64,000 bases of DNA from Mangrovibacter phragmitis (GCF_001655675.1 NZ_LYRP01000033.1:124001-188000); one strand, 5' to 3'. Positions 30,576 through 43,095 are shown, counted from the stretch's first letter. Numbers and translations are program-made. Notes: a model not told the origin generated them from the letters alone.

Positions 30576-31043
30576 TCACCAACGAACTTCAGAAGTTGTG
30601 ATGAATGCAACTTCTTTTACTCGTTCCTGCAAATCATAGTCGATCTGCATACTGATCGGAATGTGGAAATCCATAACAGTAAAAAGATCTGTGTAACCAA
30701 CATCTTTGCGTAAACGCTTCCTTGGCGGCAGAAATTTATCAGGGGAACCAAACTGAGCATGAACCCACGGACGTACCATTTCGGCCTCTAAAGGTGATGG
30801 AAGCTCATTAGGGAAACGATAATTAGCTTTCTTGGGATTTTGCAAAAAAAGCTCTATAGAATAAAGAGTTACACCATCCCGCTTGAACGCAAGATAAATG
30901 CCTTCATTCATCATACTTAAAGTAAGAACGGGATCACCCGGATAGCCCGTAGGTTTAGTCTTATAAGGAATAAGTCCTGCATCAAAAATATCCTGATACG
31001 GTTTCCCTAAGCTATTGATTAATTTTTCAACATTTACGGTCAT
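30576..31043 (-). CDS. DUF6392-type protein, pyocin immunity-like
   Basis: Intact 155-aa protein of the kind annotated DUF6392 / pyocin immunity. Recognisable blocks are [29 protein letters not shown] at the N-terminus, [13 protein letters not shown], the central [19 protein letters not shown], and the C-terminal [21 protein letters not shown]...TTSEVRW. No signal peptide. Its ATG overlaps the stop of the upstream bacteriocin remnant by one base (TAATG), the usual layout of a toxin and its immunity gene, and a terminator follows. I infer that it once protected the producer from the adjacent toxin. Biochemical activity is not shown by sequence. Confidence 0.75.
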   Translation of the reverse strand: MTVNVEKLINSLGKPYQDIFDAGLIPYKTKPTGYPGDPVLTLSMMNEGIYLAFKRDGVTLYSIELFLQNPKKANYRFPNELPSPLEAEMVRPWVHAQFGSPDKFLPPRKRLRKDVGYTDLFTVMDFHIPISMQIDYDLQERVKEVAFITTSEVRW

Positions 31044-31906
31044 TAATATAACCCTTGTTCATGATTCAGTTGGTGCATCTTAGCTTTGGCTTCATCGATC
31101 TGACCATCAGTTAAGCCACGTTCTTTTAGAGCAGGTCTAATTGTTTCAATATCTCGTTCTAATGCTGCCCTTAAGTTTTTTGAATCCTGCTGGAGTTGTA
31201 CTGGATTGTTCCTACCACCATAGGTAGCACTTAACTTCTGGTGGATTTCGGAGGGAATAATGATTGCTGCTACATCCTTCGCCATACTGTCAATTTCAGC
31301 AGGTTTTGCATCAGGATATTCACGTCGCAAGAATGCTCTCACTGCTGCTGCCGATGGCATGTGATCTGCGTGAGTACCATTTCGCGGCCTACCTGTAAAG
31401 TTGCTGTATAGATCAACTTCCAGCAGTTCTACCGGAGGTTTACTGAGATAGATGTAGATCGGCGGGTGGATGTTCCCCGGAAACACCAGAATGTAATCCC
31501 GAAAGTCCTTCTCTTCCGGTACTGGCGTTGTGGTGATAGTTACGCCCTGAATATCAGGATGTTCAAGCCCCGGAATCGTTACAGTACCCGCCTGCGGGCT
31601 GTTATTGCCTGTATTCCAGCTACTTTGCGATCCCGGCGTACTCGCTGGTGTCCATGTGATCAGCGGCTTATCGCTTCTCTCGTCGCCCTAAAATTCATAG
31701 CTACCATCCCTTTGTTTTTCCAGCATACGAACACGAACCTGATCACGCCCGCTTTCAGTACTGGTATGATAGCCGACAGCTTTTAATCGCCCAGTTTCAT
31801 CGTCAGTAATCCAGTTATAGCGTACTCGGGTTGGTACGGTCCCTTTGCTGTAAGCGACTTGCAGTAATTTTTCAGGTGTTAGCAGATCGCTCCTTGTACC
31901 GACTTG
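31043..31906 (-). pseudogene. S-type pyocin/colicin-like bacteriocin, 3' remnant with in-frame amber codon
   Basis: The 3' end of a bacteriocin gene read toward the immunity-like gene. The frame is open from 31906 and encodes the S-type pyocin domain (LLTPEKLLQVAYSKGTVPTR, then TDDETGRLKAVGYHT). At 31688-31690 a TAG replaces what would be the Trp of [12 protein letters not shown]. The same frame continues through [26 protein letters not shown] and a C-terminal domain of about 120 aa with [10 protein letters not shown] and [19 protein letters not shown], which resembles HNH-like toxin nuclease domains. The first part of the gene (translocation and receptor domains) is missing; upstream stops TGA TAG precede 31906. 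A GTG at 31484 could start a 147-aa C-terminal fragment. Confidence 0.8.
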
Positions 31907-32014
31907 CTATCACAGGGGAACACCCTTGATTATTCCATATAAATCATATTGATATCGCAGGCATAATATCCAAAAAGTGACTTAACTTAAATCAATTTGG
32001 CTGAAAAATACACA
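31907..32014. other. Short AT-rich junction between bacteriocin relic and IS3 relic
   Basis: About 100 bases of AT-rich sequence that match neither neighbour by eye. It may be a remnant of the lost upstream part of the bacteriocin locus or of the IS flank. Confidence 0.3.
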
Positions 32015-32823
32015 TTCATCTTCCGAACGTGAACAGGAAATGTCCGTCGAAATTGCCCGCCTTAAGCGACAACTGGCTGAAGGGGATGAAGAGCTGGTCA
32101 TTCTCCAAAAGGCCGCGACATACTTCGCGAAGCGCCTGAAATGAAGTATGTCTTCATCAAAAAGCATCAGGCTGAATTCAGCGTCAAAGCCATGTGCCAG
32201 GTGCTTCGGGTTGCCCGAAGCGGCTGGTATGCCTGGCTCAAACGTCGCTATCAGCCCGGTCAGTTACCGTGAGCACGGCCTGCCGGTGTCAGAAAACCTG
32301 CTGAAACAGAATTTTTATGCCAGTGGTCCGAACCAGAAGTGGTCCGGAGACATCACGAACCTTCGCACGGATGAAGGCTGACTGTATCTGGCGGTGGTGA
32401 CTGACCTCTGGTCTCGTGCCGTTATTGGCTGGTCGATGTCCTCACGAATGGCGGCGAAACTGACCTGCGATGCGTTACAGATGGCGCTCTGGCGGCGTAA
32501 ATGTCCGGAAAATATCATCGTCCACACGGATCGTGGCGGGCAGTATTGCTCAGCAGATTATCAGGCGCTACTGAAGCGATATAACCTGCGCGGTAGCATG
32601 AGTGCAAAGGGCTGCTGTTACGATAACGCCTGTGCGGAAAGCTTCTTCCTGTCACTGAAAGTCGAATGCATCCATGGTGAACGCTTTATCAGTCGGGAAA
32701 TAATGCGGACGACGGTATTTAATTATATCGGGTGTGATTACGATCGGTGGTGGCCTCAGCCCGGAACAGTTTGAAAACCAGAACCTCGCTTAGGGCTGTG
32801 TCCACATTACGTGGGTAGGATCA
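32015..32823 (+). mobile_element. Degenerate IS3 insertion sequence (insE/insF remnant)
   Basis: A truncated and mutated copy of IS3. The end of OrfA is readable ([21 protein letters not shown] up to AKRLK, stop at 32139-32144 area), followed at 32141 by the start of OrfB ([19 protein letters not shown]). After KRRYQ near 32250 an internal deletion joins it out of frame to [20 protein letters not shown] to TGA change at 32379-32381 follows DEG, then the integrase core runs through [11 protein letters not shown] and [12 protein letters not shown] to about 32740, where a further frameshift precedes [14 protein letters not shown]. The left end is missing; the right inverted repeat is intact. It cannot encode transposase. 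Confidence 0.88.
32797..32823 (+). repeat. IS3 right terminal inverted repeat
   Basis: Read on the minus strand it begins TGATCCTACCCACGTAAT, the IS3 terminal repeat sequence, and lies 4 bases after the original stop codon of orfB. It marks the exact right boundary of the element; no left partner was found. Confidence 0.85.
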
Positions 32824-33048
32824 CAATACACCGTTTTTTCATTCCATTTCCCGAAAAACAACAACAGTAAAAATAAGTATATCAATGTAACAATGAAATT
32901 TATTGCTACAGAGTGAGTTTCAGATCACATTTATTTTCCTGTCTGTATTGACAGTCATTTTTCCGCAACAGAATAGTGATGGATTTTTCCTGGTAATTCG
33001 TGTAATAAGAATAATATTATTGCGCTATATAAACTCAAAGGAAAGCAT
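32824..33048. promoter_or_regulatory. AT-rich upstream region of the small two-gene module
   Basis: About 225 AT-rich bases. The 12-base palindrome AATAATATTATT at 33010-33021 lies 28 bases before the ribbon-helix-helix gene, with a TATA-like stretch after it (GCTATATAAAC), and AAAGGAAAG is the ribosome site. A small palindrome next to the promoter is what an autoregulating RHH protein would need. Confidence 0.4.
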
Positions 33049-33300
33049 ATGGAAACCGCAGTGCTAAATGTAAAAATTAGCAGTGAGCTTAAAGAACAAG
33101 TGCGTAGTTATGCTGAACTGCATGGGGAAACATTGGGTGCGGTAACAGAAGAGTTTTTGAGAATAGCTTTTGCAAGCCTTGATGCTGGGGTTAAGGAAGA
33201 TGACATTGATAACCAGCACACAGAAGAGGAAGAAGGGGTTCAACCATTAAACGCTAAAGAAATCAAAGCATTGAGGAAACTTCTTAAGAAGAGGAAATAA
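33049..33300 (+). CDS. Ribbon-helix-helix DNA-binding protein, antitoxin-like
   Basis: An 83-aa protein whose first 40 residues (VLNVKISSELKEQVRSYAEL, then HGETLGAVTEEFLRIAFAS) fit a CopG/Arc-type ribbon-helix-helix fold: a short beta strand, helix, turn and second helix. The second half is acidic (KEDDIDNQHTEEEEGV) and ends in a lysine-rich tail (KALRKLLKKRK). This two-part plan, DNA-binding then flexible charged tail, is usual for type II antitoxins. It overlaps the next gene by one base (TAATG), implying coupled translation. No known family name can be given. It lies right of the IS3 relic in low-GC DNA. Confidence 0.7.
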   Translation: METAVLNVKISSELKEQVRSYAELHGETLGAVTEEFLRIAFASLDAGVKEDDIDNQHTEEEEGVQPLNAKEIKALRKLLKKRK

Positions 33301-33518
33301 TGGCTGACGATAATGTGAGTGTGGCTCACAGTTACAATGAAGCATGTGAATTATTGCGCTCCGGGTTTGTTAAGCATGTTCGCCTTGGCTGGAATGTGGG
33401 GAGTGATGAGTTTTTTCGCATAGCTTCAGACTGGTGTGATGCCGGTGCAAAAATAAAGCGCAGAGATAATGGGTTTGTTATTTCTGTAAAAGGTTTTCCG
33501 GTTCCGCGGCAACATTGA
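33300..33518 (+). CDS. Unrecognised 72-aa protein coupled to the RHH gene
   Basis: I do not recognise this protein. It begins MADDNVSVAHSYNEACELLRSGF and contains HVRLGWNVGSDEFFRIASDWCDAGAKIKRRDNGFVISVKGFPVP. A helix, a basic-aromatic middle and a C-terminal beta hairpin are suggested. No signal or membrane segment. It starts on the last base of the RHH gene stop codon, so the two are one operon and probably act together. It could be a toxin, an accessory factor or a second DNA-binding subunit; the sequence does not decide between them. Confidence 0.6.
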   Translation: MADDNVSVAHSYNEACELLRSGFVKHVRLGWNVGSDEFFRIASDWCDAGAKIKRRDNGFVISVKGFPVPRQH

Positions 33519-33822
33519 TTTTGCCACTTTTTTCATGTTATACGGCAATATCAGATCTATTGATTGTAACTGTATGGCATGAATATTTACCGTGGTTTAA
33601 TGCCGATTGTCATATTAATGACATGAAAATGAAATTTATATGAAATAATAGTGTCATAAAAATATCATTTTTGTGCAACCGGAATTACCTTGAGTGTTCA
33701 TAACGACTTGTTAAGGTGGCATTGCCTCAAAGGTAATGTGCATCATGGATGATATTCAAAACGGCGAGCTTTCTGGCTCGCCGTTCTCTTTTTGGTGCGA
33801 CCGGGTGTCTGGCGAGCATGTG
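33519..33822. other. AT-rich intergenic stretch ending in a terminator
   Basis: About 300 bases, AT-rich up to 33700, without a supported gene. The hairpin at 33760 lies at its right end. The RHH module and the convergent yczR-like gene both end here. Confidence 0.4.
33760..33795 (+). terminator. Strong terminator before the convergent yczR-like gene
   Basis: AACGGCGAGC at 33760-33769 pairs with GCTCGCCGTT at 33776-33785 and is followed by CTCTTTTT on the plus strand. Confidence 0.75.
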
Positions 33823-35250
33823 TTAAATCATCGTATTGCTTACGGGTGAGCGAACCAGAGCAAGTTGTTGCCACACCGGAACCAGGCGCATCAGTGCTAT
33901 CTCCATTCTGGCCGTTTCCAGCGTGAAAGGCAGGCGTAAGAAACGTTCAAAAGCGCCATCTATACCGAACCGCGGGCCGGGTCCCAGGTGAATGCCAATA
34001 TTCTCTGCACTGGCTGCAAACCGTGTTGCAACTGGGGAAGGCAGTGTGACCCAGAATGATAAGCCTCCAACTGGGGAGGTTGTTTGCCAGTTTGGAAAGT
34101 ATGACTGTATCAATGCCAGACACTGGTTGCGCTGTACCCGCAGTTGTTGGCGTTTTTCCTGTAAAATTGCCTCTTCCTCTTCTATCAAAATAGCCGCAGC
34201 GAGTTGCTCAAGCAGCGGAGAACCCAAATCGAGGGTGTTACGTTGTTGGACCAGACGGGCTATCACCCCAGGGGAAGTTCGTATCCATCCCAGACGTAAA
34301 CCTCCCCAAAAGCTTTTGCCGCAAGAACCCAGAGTAATTATGTTTTCCGCATCGCCAAAACAGGCCAGAGGTGGTGGTGGAGGGGCGTCATACCATAATT
34401 CAGCCATGGTTTCGTCAACCACCAACGGGGTGTGGCTGCGTTGTGCAATAGCCGCGATGTTCTGACGCTCTGCAAGGCTCATACAGCGCCCGGTTGGGTT
34501 ATGAAAATCCGGGATAAGGTAGGCAAGGCGGGGAGATGTTTGAGCCAGTGTGGCGGCAAAACCATCATAGTCCCAGCCTTCATTCGCCGGCAGGGTGACG
34601 CCTACCGGGCGGCAGGAAGCACCCCGGATGGCGTCCAGCGCCATAGGGTAAGTGGGATGGTCAACCAACACTCTGTCCCCGGGCCCGGTGAACAGGCGTA
34701 ACAAGAGCGCCAGCCCGCTGACCGCACCATTGACCGCCATGACCTGGTCTGGTGTGGTAGCCAGACCTCGCTGGCAGTAATGACGTGCAATTGCCTTTCT
34801 CAGGCGCGGCAGACCCCGTGAATCATAACCAGTGGAACCCAGGTGTTCTGTCAGCCCGGTAATGGCGCGCTGGTAAGCCCGGTGGATTGCCGGGCTGGCA
34901 GGAAGGGCGGCGGTAGCCAGATCCAGTGTATCGCCGGGAACCGTAGAGGCCTGCTGGATTACCTGTGTATCAGGCAGGCGAGTAACTGAACCCGATCCCT
35001 GGCGGCTTTGCAGGTAACCCTCTTCACGCAACTGATTTAGTGCATTAGCCACGGTTGTGCGGCTCAGTGCCAGTGAATCTGCCAGTTCTCGTTCTCCGGG
35101 TAACCGGCTGTTTAAAGGCAACCGGCCATCAAGTATCAGTAAGCGCAGTCCTTCAGCCAGTTGCCGATAAACGGGAATACGCGTGTCCGGATGATGCCAC
35201 TGGCCCAGTATTTTCAATAACGAAGCACTGCGTAGTTGTCGTTGAGTCAT
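33823..35250 (-). CDS. yczR: MocR/GntR regulator with aminotransferase domain, YczR-like
   Basis: MocR-subfamily regulator: an N-terminal GntR winged HTH (PVYRQLAEGLRLLILDGRLP, then LPGERELADSLALSRTTVANAL) fused to a fold-type I aminotransferase domain that binds PLP as a sensor. The PLP lysine is in LGSCGKSFWGGLRLGW, and the substrate-binding Asp is in PDFHNPTG. 475 aa, normal for MocR. It is divergent from a YczE-type membrane protein gene, the arrangement known as yczR-yczE, which is the reason for the symbol. The ligand is unknown. Confidence 0.85.
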   Translation of the reverse strand: MTQRQLRSASLLKILGQWHHPDTRIPVYRQLAEGLRLLILDGRLPLNSRLPGERELADSLALSRTTVANALNQLREEGYLQSRQGSGSVTRLPDTQVIQQASTVPGDTLDLATAALPASPAIHRAYQRAITGLTEHLGSTGYDSRGLPRLRKAIARHYCQRGLATTPDQVMAVNGAVSGLALLLRLFTGPGDRVLVDHPTYPMALDAIRGASCRPVGVTLPANEGWDYDGFAATLAQTSPRLAYLIPDFHNPTGRCMSLAERQNIAAIAQRSHTPLVVDETMAELWYDAPPPPPLACFGDAENIITLGSCGKSFWGGLRLGWIRTSPGVIARLVQQRNTLDLGSPLLEQLAAAILIEEEEAILQEKRQQLRVQRNQCLALIQSYFPNWQTTSPVGGLSFWVTLPSPVATRFAASAENIGIHLGPGPRFGIDGAFERFLRLPFTLETARMEIALMRLVPVWQQLALVRSPVSNTMI

Positions 35251-35254
35251 AGCA

Positions 35255-35292
35255 GTCCACTTTTTATAAACTGGACCTTATTATTAAGTCCA
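35255..35292. promoter_or_regulatory. Three GTCCA/TGGAC boxes in the yczR-yczE promoter
   Basis: GTCCA at 35255-35259, its complement TGGAC at 35272-35276 and GTCCA at 35288-35292 are spaced 17 and 16 bases apart. The last two form a near-perfect dyad (TGGACCTTA...TAAGTCCA). MocR regulators of this type bind repeated sites in the shared promoter, so these are candidate YczR boxes. Confidence 0.55.
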
Positions 35293-35338
35293 TTATTGAG
35301 CAGAGTATAAACATGTCTGCAAAGAACAGGAAAGTATT

Positions 35339-35986
35339 ATGTTGCGCCGCTTAGTTCAGTTGTACACAGGTCTGGTGTTTTATGGCATCTCAATTGCGGT
35401 GTTTTACCGCGCCAACCTGGGGCTTGATCCGTGGGATGTGTTTCATATGGGGCTTGCCCAACTGACCGGGCTGAAGCTCGGGCAAACCGTCATTTTGGTG
35501 GGGGCGTTGGTTTTATTGTTGTGGTGGCCAATGCGCCAGAAGCCTGGTCTGGGAACTATCAGCAATGTGGTTGTGCTGGGGCTGGTGGCTGATGCAGTAC
35601 TGGCTGTTTTCCCGCCAGTCACAGATTTATGGGTACGCAGCCTGTGTTTGGTTGCTGCGATAGTGCTGAATGCACTGGCCACCAGTTTATATATTGGCGC
35701 CGGGTTTGGCGCTGGCCCTCGTGATGGGCTGATGACCGGGATGCATAACAGAATGGGTTGGCCGATACGGCGTATCAGAACAGCTATTGAACTGACAGTG
35801 CTGCTTGTTGGTTTTTTGATGGGGGGAAGTCTGGGGATTGGCACGGTGTTGTATGCAGTGAGTATTGGGCCACTTATTCAACTGACACTTCCCTGGTTCG
35901 CCACACGCCGCCACGAGAAGCACATGGCTGAAAGTAGCCAGAAATCACAAGGCAATACACTTTCTGATCTGAAAAGCCCACTCTGA
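35339..35986 (+). CDS. yczE: YczE/YyaS/YitT family membrane protein
   Basis: Integral inner-membrane protein of 215 aa with about five hydrophobic helices (LVFYGISIAVFYRANLGLDPWDV, then VILVGALVLLLWW, NVVVLGLVADAVLAV, CLVAAIVLNALATSLYIGAGFGAGPRDGL, TVLLVGFLMGG). The pairs GLDPWDVF and GAGPRDGLM are the conserved repeats of the YczE family. Function is unknown; in several bacteria it is controlled by the divergent MocR regulator YczR. The start ATG at 35339 has an AGGAAAG ribosome site. It ends 34 bases before lacI. Confidence 0.88.
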   Translation: MLRRLVQLYTGLVFYGISIAVFYRANLGLDPWDVFHMGLAQLTGLKLGQTVILVGALVLLLWWPMRQKPGLGTISNVVVLGLVADAVLAVFPPVTDLWVRSLCLVAAIVLNALATSLYIGAGFGAGPRDGLMTGMHNRMGWPIRRIRTAIELTVLLVGFLMGGSLGIGTVLYAVSIGPLIQLTLPWFATRRHEKHMAESSQKSQGNTLSDLKSPL

Positions 35987-36020
35987 GGTAGTATAGCGCT
36001 TTTACTCTCAGGGGCCGGTT

Positions 36021-40314
<4,294 letters not shown>

Positions 40315-40339
40315 TACCTCAGGAAGTATGAGAACAGTC

Positions 40340-40378
40340 ACCGCCATCAACTCACTTTGGTGAACCACTGATGGCGGT
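40340..40378. terminator. Stem-loop between lacZ and the convergent reductase gene
   Basis: ACCGCCATCA at 40340-40349 pairs with TGATGGCGGT at 40369-40378; inside the loop TCAC and GTGA can pair again. It overlaps the last codons of the reductase gene and probably ends lacZ transcription. Confidence 0.5.
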
Positions 40379-40892
40379 TTACCGTTTCACCATCGAGGCG
40401 GAAAATACCATCACCGGTATAGTGCATGGTCTGGGGCCAGTCAGTCAGGCTTTTTACCCGAGCGCAAACCACTTCGAAAATAAAAAAGTTATAGTTGTCG
40501 ACCAGTGCGTCATCATAGATTTGGCATTCAAAACTGGCAAAGCACTCGGCAACTGCTGGCGCTCCAACACTTTGCGCGGGCTCTGGTGTCAAACCAAAAC
40601 GGGTGAATTTGTCGGTGTCACTCCCTGAACAGTTCCCTATTTGGGCAACAGTATCGAGTAACTCAACTTCCGGGAGATTAATTACGCAGTCTCTGCTGGC
40701 CTTAATCATCTCAAAACTGTGGTTACCTGCGGAAATCATGCAGCCAATCAGGGAAGGTGAAAACTCCATGACAGTTTGCCAGCCGAGCGTCATGATATTG
40801 TCTTTCCCTTGCCAGTGAGAACTGATCAGCACGATGGGGCCAGGCTCCAAAAAACGGCGTACTTCACTAACAGGATAAGGGTATTTTTTCAT
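40347..40892 (-). CDS. Flavin reductase-like FMN-binding protein
   Basis: A 181-aa protein of the flavin reductase-like split-barrel family. The start at 40892 (MKKYPYPVSEVRRFLEPGPIVLISS) follows GGAGGCAG; the longer frame upstream lacks homology. Family features are MTLGWQTVMEFSPSLIGCMIS, the stretch NHSFEMIKASRDCVINLPEVELLDTVAQIG, and FECQIYDDALVDNYNFFIFEVV. Such proteins bind FMN and either reduce flavin with NAD(P)H or act in unknown redox steps. It is divergent from an HTH gene at 41114. The specific role is unknown. Confidence 0.82.
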   Translation of the reverse strand: MKKYPYPVSEVRRFLEPGPIVLISSHWQGKDNIMTLGWQTVMEFSPSLIGCMISAGNHSFEMIKASRDCVINLPEVELLDTVAQIGNCSGSDTDKFTRFGLTPEPAQSVGAPAVAECFASFECQIYDDALVDNYNFFIFEVVCARVKSLTDWPQTMHYTGDGIFRLDGETVNRHQWFTKVS

Positions 40893-41113
40893 ACTGCCTC
40901 CTGTATGGTTTGCTATACAGGATAATAGCTGTTTCCTGGCCGGGTGTGAGGTTGTTTGCCAGATACTTGTGTATTTACCTGCAAACAAGGCCTGTTGCCG
41001 TGGTGTCAGGCGGGTGGCGGGTGATTGTCGGGTTGCTGTCAGGTTACTGTCGTGGCGTTTTCACCGGGGTTGGCGGACAGTCTTTATCGTCAACTGAACA
41101 AAGGAGAACCAGG

Positions 41114-41590
41114 ATGCAGTACAACAATATTAAAGCCCTGCGCCTTGCCAGAGGCTGGTCGCAGGAACAACTGGCGGCATTATCGGCACTGAGTGTTCGC
41201 ACAATTCAGCGTATTGAGAATGGTGAACAGGCAAGTATTGAAACCATGAGTGCATTAGCGGCGGTATTTGAGTGCCAGGTTGCTGAATTAATGAGCCAGG
41301 CTGATGAGCGCAGTGAGCCAGCAGAAGAGGGGGCCGACCAGCGTGTTTTGTCCGCCAATGCCCGGCTGGATGAAGAAAGCAGGTTTCTGCGTTCATTATT
41401 CACCTGGGCGGTGATTTGCGGGGGGCTTGCTGTAATAAATCTGCTCACCAGCCACGAAATATTGTGGTTTCTCTGGCCTTTGGGTATTTGGGGTGGGTTG
41501 TTACTGGTGCGCGGGTGCCGGGTATTTGTGCTGCACGACTGGCTGGTTCGCCGCAGGCAAAGACGCCTGCAGCAGTTGTTACGTAAATAG
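41114..41590 (+). CDS. XRE-type HTH protein with two membrane helices
   Basis: A 158-aa protein with an XRE/HTH_3 domain at residues 3-60 (IKALRLARGWSQEQLAALSALSVRTIQRIENGEQ) and, after an acidic linker (about 65-90), two hydrophobic helices at about 95-112 (FTWAVICGGLAVINLLTS) and 115-135 (ILWFLWPLGIWGGLLLVRGCRVF), followed by a basic tail (RRRQRRLQQLLRK). It looks like a membrane-tethered regulator of the 2TM-domain type. The start follows AAGGAGAACC. It is divergent from the flavin reductase, 8 bases from the convergent ganK end. Target and signal are unknown. Confidence 0.8.
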   Translation: MQYNNIKALRLARGWSQEQLAALSALSVRTIQRIENGEQASIETMSALAAVFECQVAELMSQADERSEPAEEGADQRVLSANARLDEESRFLRSLFTWAVICGGLAVINLLTSHEILWFLWPLGIWGGLLLVRGCRVFVLHDWLVRRRQRRLQQLLRK

Positions 41591-41598
41591 GCCAGCGC

Positions 41599-42747
41599 TC
41601 AGGCAGGGATCGCCTGAGCCTCTGTCTGATATACAGGCAGGGTATTATCAGGAACCTGAATTTCAGCACTGATACGCAGCCCCGCGTCGTTGAAGACCAT
41701 ACACTGCCTGGCTTCAAAATACGTTGTTATCTTCTGCCAGGGGCTGAAATGAATATCTGACGGAATAAGTACTTTGAAGTTGTCATGGCCGTAACACTGG
41801 CCAAACAGCCAGGTATTGTTACCCAGGCGTTCCACCACTTCGCACTGGAACAGAAGCTGGCATCCCGCCTGCTCACCCACCTGTAAATGCTCAGGACGGA
41901 TTCCCAGTGTGATGTTATCGCCTGGATGTAATTGCTGTGTATGCAACGCGAGTGTCAGCGTTTGCTGCCCGGCAATGTCCACCACCAGTTCCCCCTCATG
42001 CCAGTGTTTTACTGTCGCAGGCAAAAAATTCATTTTTGGCGACCCAATAAACCCGGCGACAAACCGGTTAACCGGGTTGTAATAGAGGTGCATTGGTGAA
42101 CCGGTCTGTTCCACTTTGCCATAATTCATAACCACAATTTTATCTGCCAGCGTCATGGCCTCCACCTGGTCATGGGTAACATACACCATGGTAGTTTTCA
42201 TCTCCTGATGCAGCCGGGCGATATGCAGGCGCATTTCAACCCGCAGTTCAGCATCCAGGTTGGATAAAGGCTCATCAAACATAAACACCTGTGGCTTACG
42301 CACGATTGCCCGACCAATAGCGACACGCTGGCGCTGTCCGCCTGAAAGTTGCTTTGGTTTGCGTTCAAGCAGGTGGGTCAGTTGTAGTGTTTTGGCAACC
42401 ATTTCTACCTGATGGCGGATCTCTGTTTTGGGGACTTTATTCACCTTCAGCCCATAACCCATATTTTCAGCAACGGTCATATGCGGATACAGGGCATAGG
42501 ACTGAAAGACCATTGCCACCCCACGGTGTGCCGGGGCAATATCATTAACAACCGTTGGCCCAATCATTATCTCGCCTTCACTGACATCCTCAAGGCCCGC
42601 GATCATGCGCAACAGTGTGGATTTGCCGCACCCTGACGGGCCGACGAATACCGCAAACTCTCCATCTTCGATATCAAGTTGAATATTGTGCAGCGTGACG
42701 GTTTTGCCAAAACGCTTGGTGACGTTTCTGAGCTGTATGCTGGACAT
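41599..42747 (-). CDS. ganK: ABC transporter ATPase for galacto-oligosaccharides
   Basis: MalK/MsmX-type ATPase, 382 aa, that energises the GanFG permease. Walker [10 protein letters not shown] is at 36-44, the Q-loop in [12 protein letters not shown], signature LSGGQRQR, Walker [13 protein letters not shown] and the switch histidine in [12 protein letters not shown]. The C-terminal TOBE/regulatory part (from about 235) includes [11 protein letters not shown]. It is divergent from ganE with a 348-base control region between. Symbol follows the Dickeya gan locus. It could also serve other MalFGK-type importers. Confidence 0.9.
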   Translation of the reverse strand: MSSIQLRNVTKRFGKTVTLHNIQLDIEDGEFAVFVGPSGCGKSTLLRMIAGLEDVSEGEIMIGPTVVNDIAPAHRGVAMVFQSYALYPHMTVAENMGYGLKVNKVPKTEIRHQVEMVAKTLQLTHLLERKPKQLSGGQRQRVAIGRAIVRKPQVFMFDEPLSNLDAELRVEMRLHIARLHQEMKTTMVYVTHDQVEAMTLADKIVVMNYGKVEQTGSPMHLYYNPVNRFVAGFIGSPKMNFLPATVKHWHEGELVVDIAGQQTLTLALHTQQLHPGDNITLGIRPEHLQVGEQAGCQLLFQCEVVERLGNNTWLFGQCYGHDNFKVLIPSDIHFSPWQKITTYFEARQCMVFNDAGLRISAEIQVPDNTLPVYQTEAQAIPA

Positions 42748-43095
42748 CCACTTCTCCTGGCTTAATGAATGCCGCTAATGCTGTTTTATGGTTTTTATGT
42801 ATTACGTATAACACACCATGAAAGCAAGCAAGAGCAGGATGGTTTTTTGAGATGCTGAAACTATATATCTCAGTTATGGCAGGCAGTATGCTGCTGTTTC
42901 ATTTCTGCAATCATGATCACAGAATAATCACTAAGTGATGGTTCTGATTATTTCTAAAGAGTAACGTATAACATTGTTGATGGTGAGTGATGTCATCATC
43001 AAAAAGCATTTAAATTATGAAAATGACTTAGTTACGAGAAAAACAAAAAAATTAGCAGAACATCTTAAATGTAATACCTTCACAAGAGGTCGATA
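42748..43095. promoter_or_regulatory. Divergent ganK/ganE control region
   Basis: Two similar ACGT-centred sites lie here: TGTATTACGTATAACA at 42798-42813, 51 bases before ganK, and AGAGTAACGTATAACA at 42958-42973, about 122 bases before ganE. They share the 10-mer ACGTATAACA. TGCAATCATGATCACA at 42906-42921 has one perfect CRP half (TCACA) and one degenerate half. The pattern fits catabolite activation plus repression by a LacI-family protein. Confidence 0.55.

Noticed and set aside
31466-31786. 106-codon plus-strand frame
   Set aside because: It is antisense to the pyocin-like frame, which is clearly conserved on the minus strand.
32148-32381. Independent 77-aa protein at the IS3 relic
   Set aside because: Its first half reads OrfB DNA in the wrong frame and its second half is IS3 OrfB after the internal deletion; it is a by-product of decay.
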